A stretch of DNA of 64,000 nt from Gavia stellata (Eukaryota; Chordata; Aves; Gaviiformes; Gaviidae). The position numbers and the translations under genes were made by a program. The notes beneath the pieces were generated by a model that saw only the letters and a program-made list of their open reading frames with translations, made no database searches and was not told where the DNA came from. Within the stretch, counting starts at the first letter, position 1. Every line of letters starts with the position of its first letter. This document shows, in pieces, positions 1 through 13,100 of this stretch. Location of the stretch: positions 99,060,449-99,124,448 of the forward strand of contig NC_082596.1 in NCBI RefSeq assembly GCF_030936135.1, in the 5' to 3' direction.

Positions 1-320
1 AGGCACAGAGCCCCCAGGGGAGGTGCCGGGGGAAGCGAGGAGGCAGCGAAGGGGAGCAAGCCGGGGTGCTCGCCGTGGGGGTAGAAGGGGCTTCCCCCCC
101 ACCCCGCGGCTGCCCGGCGGCTCTCCCGCTTACGCCGGCGCTGGCTAGCGGTGCGGGCCCGGTGGCTCGGGAAAGGCGGGTTTGTACGTGATGCCCAGCA
201 GCGGTTCGGGACAGGTATCGCTGCTTCTCCCCGAGGTGTAACGCACGCGTTTTCCAGCCCTTTGCGAACGTCTCGTTGTCACAGCGCAGTTTTTCAGGGC
301 GGTGTGTTTCATGGGTCAGA
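1..320 (+). promoter_or_regulatory. CpG-rich block, probably the NEDD9 promoter/exon 1 edge
   Basis: The first 320 bases are strikingly GC-rich with many CpG dinucleotides, then composition drops abruptly to AT-rich sequence. In vertebrates this usually marks a CpG-island promoter. It lies upstream of and on the same side as the first visible NEDD9 exon, so I infer the downstream part of a NEDD9 promoter, first exon or start of intron 1. There is no ATG in the first 150 bases and I find no short reading frame ending in a splice donor that would supply the missing N-terminal residues. A 63-codon open frame from 151 starts with GTG and resembles nothing I know. Confidence 0.5.
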
Positions 321-3300
321 AGCAAGGGAAAAAATAAAATAAAATACAACCGTATATTTAAAAAAAAGGGGTAGCCTATCCCCTTTTCCCTGTTAAATAA
401 AATAAGTGGGTTTAGCTTAACCTTTTACCAGAAGTTTTTTTCAGAAGGCATGAATGTGGAGGCTTTCATCCTAATATTACTCTACTTAAAAACGTCTGGG
501 CGAGGTACTGAATTGCCCACAGGGCATTAGATTACTGTACAGACATACCGTAATCTTGTGTGATTGGAAAAAAAGGGGGGAGGGAAGGAAAAACTTTCCT
601 TCCTCTGCCAAAAATAACTTCAGCATCAATAAAAAGGTGATTTCCAATTGTCACACGTTATATACTGACTTAGAGACTGACTTGCTTTGGAAGTGAAGTC
701 CCATCTTCTTACTGAATGTAGGCAGCGTAGTGTAAAAGAGCCCTGATGCTATAACATTGTATAAGGCTTAAATGTGGGCAGAACAATAGTACAAGTGATA
801 CCTAGGTAAATGTACACAGATTCTCATGCTTTTCCATATATCCCTGAGCTCAGCCCAAGCTTTTAGGATCTCTGCTAACTCTGAACTTTCCCAAAGTTTG
901 GTTAAGTTTTCAAAGCTGCTGCCAGTTTCTCCGTCTCATGGTGGTTAACCAGGAAAAAGAAATTGTATAAGATATAGATAGACAAAGATACTCCGTGACT
1001 GAAAATTTTGATCTGGATCTGATGGCTTTTTTTTCTTTAATTCTAATCTCAAACAACTGAGTGATTTGAAGTCTGAGATCAAATTAATCTCCTGTCCTTT
1101 TCTACTCCCTCTCAAATCAGTTCAGGTAGACTTTATACCTGCTTAGAAAAGCTGTGACTCTCACCACAAAACTTGGGGGCACTTGGGGGTAGAAGAACAG
1201 TGACACTGTTAGTCCAGAGCTCATGAACTGCTTTCCAACTGCCCATGGCTAAGTGACACTTGTATCCCAGTGGCAAAATAATGGTCCTGCATAGTTACAC
1301 AGCTTCCTGACTTCTCATGTCACCATCTATCCTTCCTCTGCTGCAAGGAGATCATGCTTCCTATGTAGCCTGGTGGCACTGCAGGAATAGGGACCGATAA
1401 GGTGGCTCAAAAGGGGGAGAGCTTCCCTGCTCTCCAATGTTTCCTTTGCCCTGTCTGGTTGGAATGAGCATTTTGGTTTGGGTTTGTGATTACGTAATTC
1501 TAGACAGAGAAAGCTAGACAAAGAAAGAACAAGTCATTAAAAAAAAAATCACTGAGGCTTTTAGCCTCAAAAAGCATCTTGTCAGACTAGGGTGTTTACT
1601 TTCCCTGGGAAATGTGAAGTAGTTACTTACACTGTTTAACTAGGACAAACATCCTTAGATGTTTTTCTTATCCCTGCAGTAACATACAAAGAAAATACCT
1701 GCTCGTTCAGTCTCTGTTATTTTCTTTTTTGTATTTTCTTTCATTTTTCTATAGGAAAACAAAAGTCCTGTAGTTTTTATCATTTACAAAAAATAAGGAA
1801 CAGAGCATGCTTATGGCCTGCCTGGGGACATTCAGAGGTGGCTTAGCTTCCAGGTGCAGAGTTGGGTCTATTTAACTGCTCCTGGTGTTATATTGGGGCC
1901 TGCCATTCTTTACTTTTATTGTGATAGTCCATAATATAAGGCCTCATTTAATGAAGTGATTGAGATCCTTATTATAGTTTAATTAGAGTATAAATAGTTG
2001 GACAGAAGAGGAACTGACTCATGTGTGAGACCCTGAGTACATCTCTCCATCATTCCTGGCTTCACTTTCAGTGTGACTAAACCCAAGGTCATTGCTGGTC
2101 TAGAAATCCTTTCTGCTACTCAGTCTGCCCTTTTTTTGCTTGTGAAGGTTTTGAAAACTTGTTACCTCTCTTCTTTCACCTAAGTTTCTTTTATTGTCCA
2201 TCTCACTCTTTAAATATTCTTCCAACATAATATACAAGTCTGAGTCCTCTGAAAGCCAGTGGGGAAAACCCCTGTGGATTTCAGCAAGTTCAGAATTTTA
2301 CCTTATATATGTCTTTATGCTTCTGTCTTTTGCGCACTGTGTGCAATTCAGTGAAGATGTGACTGTTCAAAGCAAAGACAAATTTGACCCCAAGTTAGGT
2401 CCTGTTCTACCCTTCATGTACTAATTAAATATTGGAGAACACAAAAGTTACTCTAACTGAGCCATAGGAAATGTTAAGCATAACAAATACTTCTGTGTTG
2501 GCTGTGAGCATTTCTTAGTCCTGCTTGTCCAAAAGCTACTTTCAGAAACTAATTCCTGTTGGGTGCAGTTGTATTATGGCAATACCCCAGTTCTTCATGG
2601 GATGACAATAGGGTCCTTTTGTGCTAAATCTCTGTGTACCACAAAACTGCATCCCATCAAGTCCTCACAGGATGCCTTTCCAGTATTCTGTAATCCAGAA
2701 GGTAGGATCAACCCCTTCTGAAACCAAACCCAGACTGTAATTCCAAGGATGAAAGTTACAGCTAAAATGTACAATGTAGGAACAGAAATAGCAGTGGGTT
2801 ACCATGATCAGAGAAGAACGTGGATGGGAGCGGATATATCTGGCCAGCAACTCCACTGCCCTTATCTCAGGCAATAGAAGTGTGACAGAAGCAAAAGGGA
2901 GAAGGCATTATCATAACAAGGCTTTTGTGGCTTGTTGGCTGTTCACAAGCAAGACAAAAAAGAGGGGGAAGGAGAAAGGGGGACTTATCTGTTTACTAAA
3001 AGATCCAAACAGTTAGTGAAAGGGGAGAGGAAGAGAAAACTACATTCCTTACCTCATTTAAGCCAAAAGGAATGACAACGTAGACGTAGAGTATGAGGTC
3101 TTGATTATCTATTTTTAGACAATTTGTTGGGCAAGGAAGAAACCTAAGTAAATAGGGTTTGAAATGCCTGCCATTTGTGCTGAGGCACAGTCCTGTAATA
3201 TATAGACTTGATTACAATGCTTGCATGCCAAGACAAACAAAATAGTGTCACTAGGAAGAAATACTATATTCCCAACTAGAAATGCTTGTGAAAAGCTGCT

Positions 3301-3940
3301 TGTAACCCTGGCAATGAAAGACTAAGTGTCGGGCCATGTCAAGGGAAAAGAACTGCCTGTATTTTACTAACCAAATCCTCTCTGTTTTGTTTATTCCTCA
3401 CACTCCTCTTTGTTTTCCTCTTTTTTTTTTTTGGTATCTCAGCAATCACAGGGTGACAATCAAACTTAGAAATAAATAGGAACTGTAAAACCTTGTAAAA
3501 GGCAATACTAGAGGAACAAACCAACAAAGGGAAAAACTGTCCAGGTTTTTGCTGTCTCTGTTACCGTCGTGAATTTGCAATGGAAGTTTCATGATTTTTC
3601 TCTCCTCTGTGGATGTATGGAGGGAGGTGGCAGAAGTCTAGCAGGGTCAGGACTAAATCAGCAGCAGCACTAGTGAGATGTAGCAGTAGGACTGGCTCCT
3701 TCCCAAAACTTGGAGGGCCACTGTCATTTTCAGATTCTCGCTCTTCCCCACTGTGGCCGCTCTGTGTCCCCCATCCCATCCCCCCCATAGACTAATGTAC
3801 TGCTTACAAGCCTCCAATTTTGGGTCAAGTATGTATTTGTATACTTAATAGAGGTAACTACCTCAATAGCTCAGGGTATTTGAGAAACTCCCATGATATA
3901 ATTTGTTTGCCCTACCAAAGACTTGGTAAGATATCAAGGT

Positions 3941-4020
3941 GCTATTAATTCTGTTTTACAGATGGAGGTGCTGAGGCTTAGGCATGTTACAGAACTTGTT
4001 TCAAAGGAAGAAGAGCAGCT
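3941..4020 (-). repeat. Ancient MIR/L2/L3-type repeat fragment
   Basis: The + strand reads as a diverged version of the motif 'ctgttttacagatgaggaaactgaggc', here carrying TGTTTTACAGATGGAGGTGC followed by TGAGGCTTAGGC. That is the reverse complement of the core shared by old amniote MIR SINEs and L2/L3 LINE tails. Assignment is by eye and the exact family cannot be told. Confidence 0.5.
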
Positions 4021-5189
4021 ATCACAAAGCGTTACAGCTAACAGCATGCAGGGTTTTTTTTCATAATTTCTAAAATTTGTGGTTTTATGCTAACAGCTGC
4101 TCATGACTAATGTAGCTGTAAGTCTATTTCATCAAGAAACTGGGTAGTCTAATCTGTCTCTGTCCAGAAGTTCTAGTATATGGTGGGGAAGCAGAACTGC
4201 CACATGAACAGTCTTCCTTATATTTTTGATAGTTCCAATTCAGTTTGGCCCTAGATAGTACAAGAGGCATTGGATACTAATCTGGGGGTTTTGCTTGTGC
4301 TTTTAAGATCCTGCTAGAGGTTGCACTCACATTAAACTATTAGTTTGTCTTGAGGTACCTTGACCCAACATTAGTCATTCCAAACACTGCCATACTATCA
4401 AAAGACCCGATCAGAGGGGTCTTGCCAGATCAGAGAGTACGAGAACTGCCTAATAGTAAGACTTCATGGAAACATCTTCTGCAAAGGAAAAATTAAAAGT
4501 GCATTTCAGGAGAGTTCTGCACCCTTCTAAGCTGATAACCACCATTTTGCAGAATAAAGTCAAACCTTTGGAGAATTCTCACGAAGTATTATTGTGAACT
4601 TGTTAAGTGTTGGACCACAATTTATAAGACCACGTACAAACTCACCTTTGGAATCTTATGATCAAGCACAGCAACAAGCAGGGTTACAAAAGATTGTACT
4701 TGCACTGATATCTTATCACTGAACATTGAACTCCTACGTGTGGTGGCTCAGGAGAAGTTTATATTCCTGAACTGCCTGTGCTCCATTACAAATACCAGAG
4801 TCATTGCAGCAAGGCCAGGTGTGTCTAGTAAACCTGAGTAAAAATTCAAATGAGGCAATTGTCCTGAGTCGCACACACCTCCATGCACCACTACTGGAAT
4901 GGGTGTACCATCTGGCTACTTTGCCCAACTTTAGAAATGGTAGGAGACAAGAAACCTGCGTGTCTTCTCACAAAGAGCTTGCGGTCATGGTAGTCCTCAG
5001 CCAAGCATGAGGTCCTGCTCTTGCACAGAAGTGCAGGAGAAGAGGACATCCCCTCAGTATCTGGAAATAGCAAACAGCCTCGTGCGTCTGTGCATACAAA
5101 GAGTAGACAAACATGACTGGAGCATAGGGCTCCTTGTCATATTGCTGTTATCAAGGATGTTAGGGCCATGGGAATGAATTGCGTACAAT

Positions 5190-5300
5190 AGATGGGCTCA
5201 GGTCACTTAGGGGCCTAGGTAAAGGTACTTTTGATTATTTTCTTTAGACTAGCTTATTGCAGACACTTAAGTACTTAAATCCCATTCATACCAACAGCAG
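5190..5300. repeat. Possible old amniote interspersed repeat
   Basis: The stretch contains 'cacttaggggcctaggtaaa' and, about 65 bases on, 'cacttaagtacttaaatccc'. This resembles a short, partly palindromic repeat common in reptile and bird DNA in which 'acttaggcgcctaaat' and 'cccattgacttcaatggg' alternate. The match is heavily diverged and judged by eye only. Confidence 0.25.
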
Positions 5301-7112
5301 TTAGGAAACCACCTGTCTCTAAGATCTAGAGTTCAATTTAATTTTTAAAGCAACATAAGCACTTAGGAGCATGCACGGGTGCCTGCCTTAGCTGCAGCAA
5401 TGGTGGAGAACCCGTATTTTCTACTGTTCCTATTTGCACTTGATGGACACAAGTAGCTGAACTTCTTGAGAAACTGAAGTCCACATTTAGTGATGTTTGG
5501 AATCATAAATGTGCAAGTCACTTTTCAAGATGCTTCTTTATGTAATACATGCTCAGTGAGCGTCCATGAAAGCAATGGACATTGACCTGTTACAACAGTA
5601 CTCTGACTGCTGAAAGATGCTTTATGCTAGGTCTTCAGTAGGACTGATCAGACAGTCCTCTGGGACTGTACTACAAAAGAATATTTATGGCATGTATTCA
5701 GCAATATTTGTTAAGTCAGGCTACCGCTGAGTAAAGCTGCAATTAGAGGTACTCCTTGCTGCCTGTAAATGGCTGCAACTCTTGGAACTTCTCTTCACTA
5801 CAACTCAGTGAAGCTCGGTCACTTTATAGCAGCTAAGAGTACAGCCCTTGAATATTGCCACCTGTCCATCACAGGCTGCTCTTGGCAGACCTTTCTCTTT
5901 TGCCTTTTGGTCTAGACATTACAGTAGTGGAAACTGTCTCTAATTTTGAGGAGGTCATTTTTCCACAGTAGATTTGGATGTAGCTTGTGTTCGACAAGAA
6001 GTAGGACTGCTAAAGCTATAGTTTGCAGTCCTAGAAACAGAAGTTCATAGCATTACAAAAATTGTGTCTATTTTTCTCTATAGGGATGAGGCCCATTCTC
6101 GTCTTTCTATTTTTGTGTTTGTTTTAAAAACACTTCATTCACAGTCAGAGTGGATTAGCCTGCCCGGAAAAGGAAGAGTAATAAGAATGGATTTACTCTA
6201 CAGGAATGCAGTCAGCACATCAGAAGCCCTTTCTTAGGCAGGCCTCATTCACAGCAAGGTTGACATTTTTAGCAGGAGCAATACTGTGAATCATTTGGTG
6301 ACAACAAATTTTAGAAAATGCTGAAGGATCCTAGGGAGTAAGTCTCAATTCCTCCAGTTAATGTTCTGCTTAGTGGAGGGCAGGGAGAGGAAAATACAGA
6401 CCATGAAAATTCAGTGATTCCCTTTCAAAGGAATTTTTTGATGCAAAGGGTTAAGAGTACAAAACAACTGGAAGTGTGCATTCTGTTTAACATACAGCTT
6501 GCAGTAGGTAGGGTCATGAATACCCTTGTCCTATGGACTTTACATCCAGTTAAAATGCCTAGGGTAATAAACCAATTTTTACTGTTACAGAAGGGTCTAG
6601 TTTACAAGCAGATATCTATCTTTTTTTCCTCTCTCCCTGCTTGTACTGCTTATCTTGTTTGCAGCCCAGAAATGGCACAAACCAATCTCTCACGCGATCA
6701 AGAATACAGTTAAAGTTATACTTCAATCCGAGACTAAGCATAGTAACTATAACTGGTTAAAACGCACCCACACACTCTCCCTCTCCCTTCTCCAGGGGTA
6801 TGCTTCCCTAGAAAAGCATCAGCTTGCCAAAATCAAGCTGTTCTGGGAGGCTTGTTGACTTTTGGCCACTGCCCTGGGGTATGGAGAAGACCCTGATCAA
6901 ACCTGGCAAGTCTCATCTGCCAGTCAGGCCCTGCTCCCCTGGAAGTGTCTGCTTCACAGGCAGCTTGCAGCCTGTCCCCCCACCAGCCTGCTGAGGGCTG
7001 GCAGGAGCCTGGAAACATGAGTTCCCAAGCTTGTTTTTCTTCAGTAAGCTGGACTCTCAGGGCATCCCAAGTTGTGGCTGCTGTGTAGTATCCCTGGTCA
7101 CACTGAAGTGAT

Positions 7113-7144
7113 GGGGGCGGGGGGGGGCGGGGGGAACTTGGGGG
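7113..7144 (+). other. G-quadruplex-type G tract
   Basis: Four G runs (5, 9, 6 and 5 G) are separated by one, one and five bases. This meets the usual G4 pattern on the + strand, the coding strand of NEDD9, inside presumed intron 1. A folded structure is an inference, and the exact run lengths may be affected by assembly error. Confidence 0.55.
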
Positions 7145-10100
7145 AAGAATAGCATGTCCCAGCTCAGCTAATTTCTAGGTTAAAAAAAAAAAAATTCATA
7201 CTTTCCAAAGCTGAAGACATCAGACAGGAATAAGTTGGTGACAATATTGAGGTCCTATTTCTACACAGCTATGGTTTCTTGACAATTGAGTTGTGATTTT
7301 TTTTCACCGGAGTGCACAGAGAAGGGTTAAATTTGGGAGGAGGAGGGGTTTTTTTAAGGAAACTTTGTCTGGGAGAAGACTGCTCGCAAATGCCAGAAAA
7401 TGGAAAACTGAGAACTCAAAACACACGTTTCGGGATTCTTTCTTTCCATCTTTTTTTCCTTTCTGCTCTGCTCCTTCAATTCTTAAGCATTCAACATCCG
7501 ATCTTCTTTCATTAAGTTTTTAATTGCTTGCCTGAGGGAAAGAGGTTAGGTTTTCCATCTGCTTTTTGATTTTGATGTACTGTGGCTTAATCACAGTGAG
7601 ATCATATTTACTCTAAGGCTATTGTTTGCATGCTTTATTTTTTCCTTTTTTTTTTCCCCCCCTGTTGATGTCACAGAAGGCACACAGCCCTCAGACTGAT
7701 TTGAAAAGGCCTTTTAAAGTCATGGAACTAGATCACACCCTTCCTTGGGTGGGGGGGGAAAGGAAACTAGTTACGAGGGTAAAACATACAAAAAACTTTG
7801 TGAGTTAGGTGTGGTGGAATTTCCCAAAATATTAATAGGTCTTGAAGGTAAGTCAGGGGATGTGGTTTGCATTCCCAGAAAGAGCAAAGAAAATGGTATT
7901 TCAGTACTCCTGTAATACCCCAGAAACTCAAAGGGCAGGGGAATAAGATCAGGATATGTCATCAGTGGATCCCTGCTCTGCTTCACTGTAAATGTTACTG
8001 TCACTAACAGTATCTGCCTTCTATGATCGCTCCAGAACAGGGTGGGTGGTCTGACAACACAGGAGCAACGTGCATTAACCTCAGGGGTATTCCCAGGGCT
8101 AAGCAAAAGAGTATTACCTCAGATATGCCCTTTTTTAGCATGGCTATGACCTGTTACGTCTCACTGCACAGACTCCAAACAGAAGGTTGCTATGTAGTAA
8201 AAGGGAGTTGCCACTTTTGTTAAACTCCCCTAGTGCTCGCTGAGTGCCTCAGAGGTTTTGTGCAATTCAAATGGTGTTTGTGACACAATACATCCACCCT
8301 TCACTGCATCAGAAACAGAAGGGGTAAATCAACTACTTATTTAACATCTGACCTCAAATCATATTTTATGACTACCTTTGTAATGCCCAGGAAAGCAGAG
8401 CAGCACCCTCACACCTCACATCCCCTCTAACTAAAATAAAATAAATCCAGCCAAGCCAAAACTCAATCAAGAGACCAAAGAATATCATCCAAACAAACAA
8501 ACAAAGCCTGGCTTATTGTCCTTCTAGCCAATGTAGAGTTACCATTTTATTGCTTTTAATAGATATAGAACTAGAAAACTTTCTTTTCAACTCACTTGTC
8601 CAGTTTGAAATATCGGGCACAGCAATAAGCTGGTGCACTCAGTGCGGAACAATGAAGTATTTTATTCACATAGGCCAAAGCTTCAGTTAGGATCTCTTGC
8701 TCTAACCTTCATTTTTGCATTTTTCCTTTTATACTTCTCCCCCCCACCTTTTCTACCCTCCTAATTCCTGCTTTTGGATTCCTTCCCAAGTTGCAGGTTC
8801 ACCACTGTGCCTCAGTTTTGCAAAGTACTTTGCCAACTACCTACAAAAAAAAAAAAGGATACACAGATATTTCCTATTTGCTTAAAATGGAACAGCTATG
8901 CTGAAACAAAAAAATGTTCTCAGACCAGAGAGCCTGCAGTCTCTCGCGTGTTCACATTACATTTGAAACCCAGTCCTGGGTGAACTGATGGACCACATCA
9001 GCATCTTGAGCAAGTGTGTGAAGTGCCTGGGCCCTACTTGGTCTGCTTGCTGCCTGCCTGTCATCCCTGCTGGGTAGAGTATTGTGCCTGCAAAAACTGA
9101 CAGTGAATATATGCAGAACATGACAGCCATAATGCCTATTTTGGCTTATCCAAGTGTGATCCTGTAAGGAGGGGACATTCCCATTTTTCATCCTTAACTT
9201 TCTGTGTAACTGGTCATGCTACAAAAAAAACCAAACCCAAAAAAACCCCAAAACAACCCACCCAGAACAAATGCTGAAATTCAGGCCTCTCAGGCCAGAC
9301 AGAGGGGCTGGGACAGCTCAGTGGAACACCGAAATGAGACACTTGCCGTTCTCCCCGGCAGACCCAAGGTTTTCTACATCACAACCTCTAGGCAACTTGG
9401 CGTACTTTAGCATGACTGACAGCCTCTGTTCCAGATATGCATGGGACGAGACTGCAAGGATACTTAGGGTGGATGAAGGTATGTCCTCCTTACAGCTCTG
9501 CTCAGGCTATTAACCTCATAGCTCACTCTCTCATTAGCTGTAGAATCAGCCTTCCAAATCTGTGTGTGGAAAACTGCCTTAATTAACATCCAGCAGGACT
9601 TGTAATTATTTGGGCTAGCAAAACTTGACCAGAAAAGTGTCTGCACTAAAACAAAACTTGTTTTTTGGTGGAAGAAAGCAAGAGAGTCCCTAAAAAGTGG
9701 AATTGTGGGCTTTGCCTGTAAGAGTCAACTGAAACATTACTATGCTGAGCATTTGCAACCAGGCTCCCTCTTTTGTCATTAGCTGTGAGCCAAGGAAGCT
9801 CTCAGTTCCCAGAGCCAGCAGGCAGACCCATAGCCTGAACTAGATGCTAAGGGCCTTTCAGAGTCCTCTTGCTGAAGTTGTGGTAACTGCAACACCCTCC
9901 CTGGTAGTGCAGCAAGCTCTTTCATGCATGTTGTGGTAGCACTTCCTGCCTCCTCTATGTAGCTATTGACTTAAGATAAAAAGTAAGTACCTGCACACAG
10001 CTAGTTGCTGGCGATTAGCTGTTACAGGTCTGCACACATAAGGGGGCTCTTACAGCCAAGCAGCAAGGTGCCATTTCGCAGTCCATTCCCCATGTCAGTG

Positions 10101-13100
10101 CCCACGGGGATATGTCTAAGAACATACCAGTGCAGCTTTGTGTGTACTAGATAGTGCCTTTGCTGTTCACACTGCCTTTTTCCAGGTTTGAGGAGACAAG
10201 CAACAGACATTTTTCAAGGCTGAATGGCTCATTCAGAGACCTCTGTCAACTTGTATTAAGTAGCCTTCACAAAAAATTGCTTATTATAGATAGACCTGTT
10301 ACCTGCTGTGCCTCAATAGTTTCTTTCCTTGCAAACACAGCACAATCAATTCTTTATTTCAGGGGCAGGGACAGTGAGAAACAGAAAAGGAGATGGGAGC
10401 TAAAAAGCACCAAAGTGAAACTGTCAAATGACTCTTGCACTGAAGCCCTTCTGTCAGAAAGCACAACAGAGCACGTATTTTCCTCTCTTCTACCAGTACT
10501 GCTTGTAGTCAAACTCTTTCTCTCAAAAGAAAACTCAACTCTTTACTGGATTTTCAGATCCATTCTTCAGTACCATAGGCAAATCGTTACAGTTAGGCCT
10601 ATTACAACCACAAGGGTATGTAAATGCTTAAGCCTACTTTGGAATGGTATTGATTCATTTTAAAGAAACCTAAAGTAGAAACAAGAGGTAATGAAAACCA
10701 AAAGGAGAGAGTGGAATTGCTATTAAAAATATTATGCAATATACAATTAAAAGAAATCCAACTAAAGTAAAGCTACTTGTTTGCATAGACACTCCTTTGG
10801 GTTGTCTCCCCCCACCTTTCCTTCCTTTGTTCCTCTCTTCCTTCCTTCTCCTAAGCTAGCTAAACATAGAAGAGAAGCCGTTTTGCATTTTAAGACACAG
10901 TTGTCCAATAATAGAAAAAAAGGGGTCACACCCTTTTTCAGTTTAAGGGCAGAGGTGATTTCCCTGGTTCTATTTTCACATAAACTCCACACATAGGAAG
11001 CAATATTTAAAAGTAAGACAAATCAGAATGAAAGAACACACCCCACCAGCCAAGCACAGAGGAGGGATCAGTATCCACAAGCCTGTGTGCTCTAGAACAT
11101 CCTCATATTGCACCTCTGAGGGAAGCGACTGAAATTCTTCGAGCTTACGGTTGGTTGAACATTTTCCTCGAGTGTTCATTCATTGCAGAGCTGGCTGAGG
11201 AGTTGAGTCAGCAGCCCTGCACTAGGAGCTTGGCACCGCGACACTCAGCCCTTAAAGAGTCCATTGTATTTAATCTCATAGCATGTCATTTATTATTCCT
11301 GTGTTTGCTTCCATGGCTGTGGGCATCTCACACGCTCTTGTTACCCACGTCACTGGATGTGTTCACTCTAACAGAAAGAGTAGATGTTTCCACGACTCTC
11401 TAATTCTTACCTCTTCTGCCACTCAGCCTCATCAAACAGCCTTTTCATCCTCCCAAGTCACAAATTACAGAATTCTATCAGGCCAACCAAAACAAATTAT
11501 GTTTTTCCAAAGTATTTTCATGCATCTTTATTCAGCTGCAGGCATGTTAACTATCAGTTGCAGTCAGTTAAGGAGAGATGAGACACCTTTGACTGTTCTG
11601 TAATAGACCTCTTTTATGAATCTGAATCTGGCCTGTAATCCCTTCAGCATCTGAGAGGAAAAATAGTTTACAGAGTCTTATTTTTTTTCTTCAGGTTCTG
11701 CAAGTAGAACGGCTGACAGCTTTCAGGGCAGCATCTTTTGCTCTCAGTCAGGTTTTACTAGGACACGCATCCTGAATGCAAAAGAGAAAAATCTAAGGTG
11801 TGCAGAGAATATGAATTGCACCTATCCAGGGTTTATCTAATGGACATACAACTGGCATTAAAGGAAGATTCAGATAGAAGTTTCAAATCCCAGGTTTACT
11901 TTACCTAGAGAGAGCTTGAAAGCTGTGCTTTTGTCTCAAACATTGTAGAAAGTTGGGACCAGAGGCACTGTAATCTGCATTTAATCTAGGGAGTATCCAT
12001 TTCAGTTTTAGTTCTTTTAGACAGAGTTTCTGTCACAAGGCATCAACAAAGTCTGCTGAGCCTTTTCCTGCAGCACGTTCCAGCTAAAATCCCCAGGTAG
12101 CAGTCATTAGGGTCAGGCTCCCTTTCACTTTGACCTGCTGATGACTGGGATAGCACTTTATTTAACAGAAGACTGAAAAACTTCCTTTTTTCAGTGATTT
12201 TACAGAAGATGCTTTCTGCTGCACTCAAGAGTCCAAGGTTAAGAGGAATTTAAGCTGCTTGAGAACAAATGGTTTGGGGTGGTTTTTTTTTTTTATTTTG
12301 CCTGTATGGAGTGTTAACACAGTGGGGCCCTGACCCTGGCTTCGACTTTCAAACATCCCAGTATTGCTAGCAAGACTTGAGGATACAAAAGCTGAACTGA
12401 ATCTTAACAGTCAACCATTAGTTGTAGAGAAGCACTCATTAACTGAAACATGGCTGCTGTAACATAGCAGGCTCAGGAAAATGGAGCTGTACATAGACCA
12501 CCAGTACTTTCAAATTTTGAGGAAAGCACCACTGCACCTATCATGTAGTTAATTTAACTGGACCAAATGAGAGCAACAGAGACTTCCATCCTAAATCTTA
12601 TTAAAAGAAGGTGGTAGTTGCCAGTATGGTCATTTTATGAAGCACAGCTGATTTCTATGGCAAACCAAAATGTTTTCCCTGTCTAGGATCAGATCATTTC
12701 TCCCCTGCCATTACAGAACTTGAATTTGTAGGTCTGAATCTGTTGCCCTCCTTTTTTTCCCCTCTTTGTATTAGAAATATAAAGGGACTTCTGTGCAATT
12801 TGCCAGTTGCCAAAACAAGCTCCAAGACAAGTTTCTCACCAGCCCTTTCTCTATTGCCAATTTGTTTAGGAAATGAACAAGGGTTTTTTGGCACTTAGTA
12901 ATACAAAAAGGTCACTGCTGTGCCTTTGCCTTCTCATTATCAGATGTTAGTTCTTATTTGGTGCCTATTTTGCAGGCAGATGAGTGACAGATCCATGCCT
13001 CCAAGAGCAAGTCCAATTAATTCCAGCTAACCCTCCCCAGCTGATAAGACCAATGAGAGGGATTGTTGCAAGATGTGAGCTACAATGCCCACAGTATCCA

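Noticed and set aside
151..342. 63-codon frame in the CpG-rich block at the window start.
   Set aside because: It starts with GTG, has no known similarity, and its end runs into AT-rich sequence; I treat it as part of an untranslated or intronic region.
10154..10663. 169-codon open frame on the + strand in presumed NEDD9 intron 1.
   Set aside because: No recognisable domain, AT-rich composition and no supporting splice or promoter context; it reads as intronic chance.
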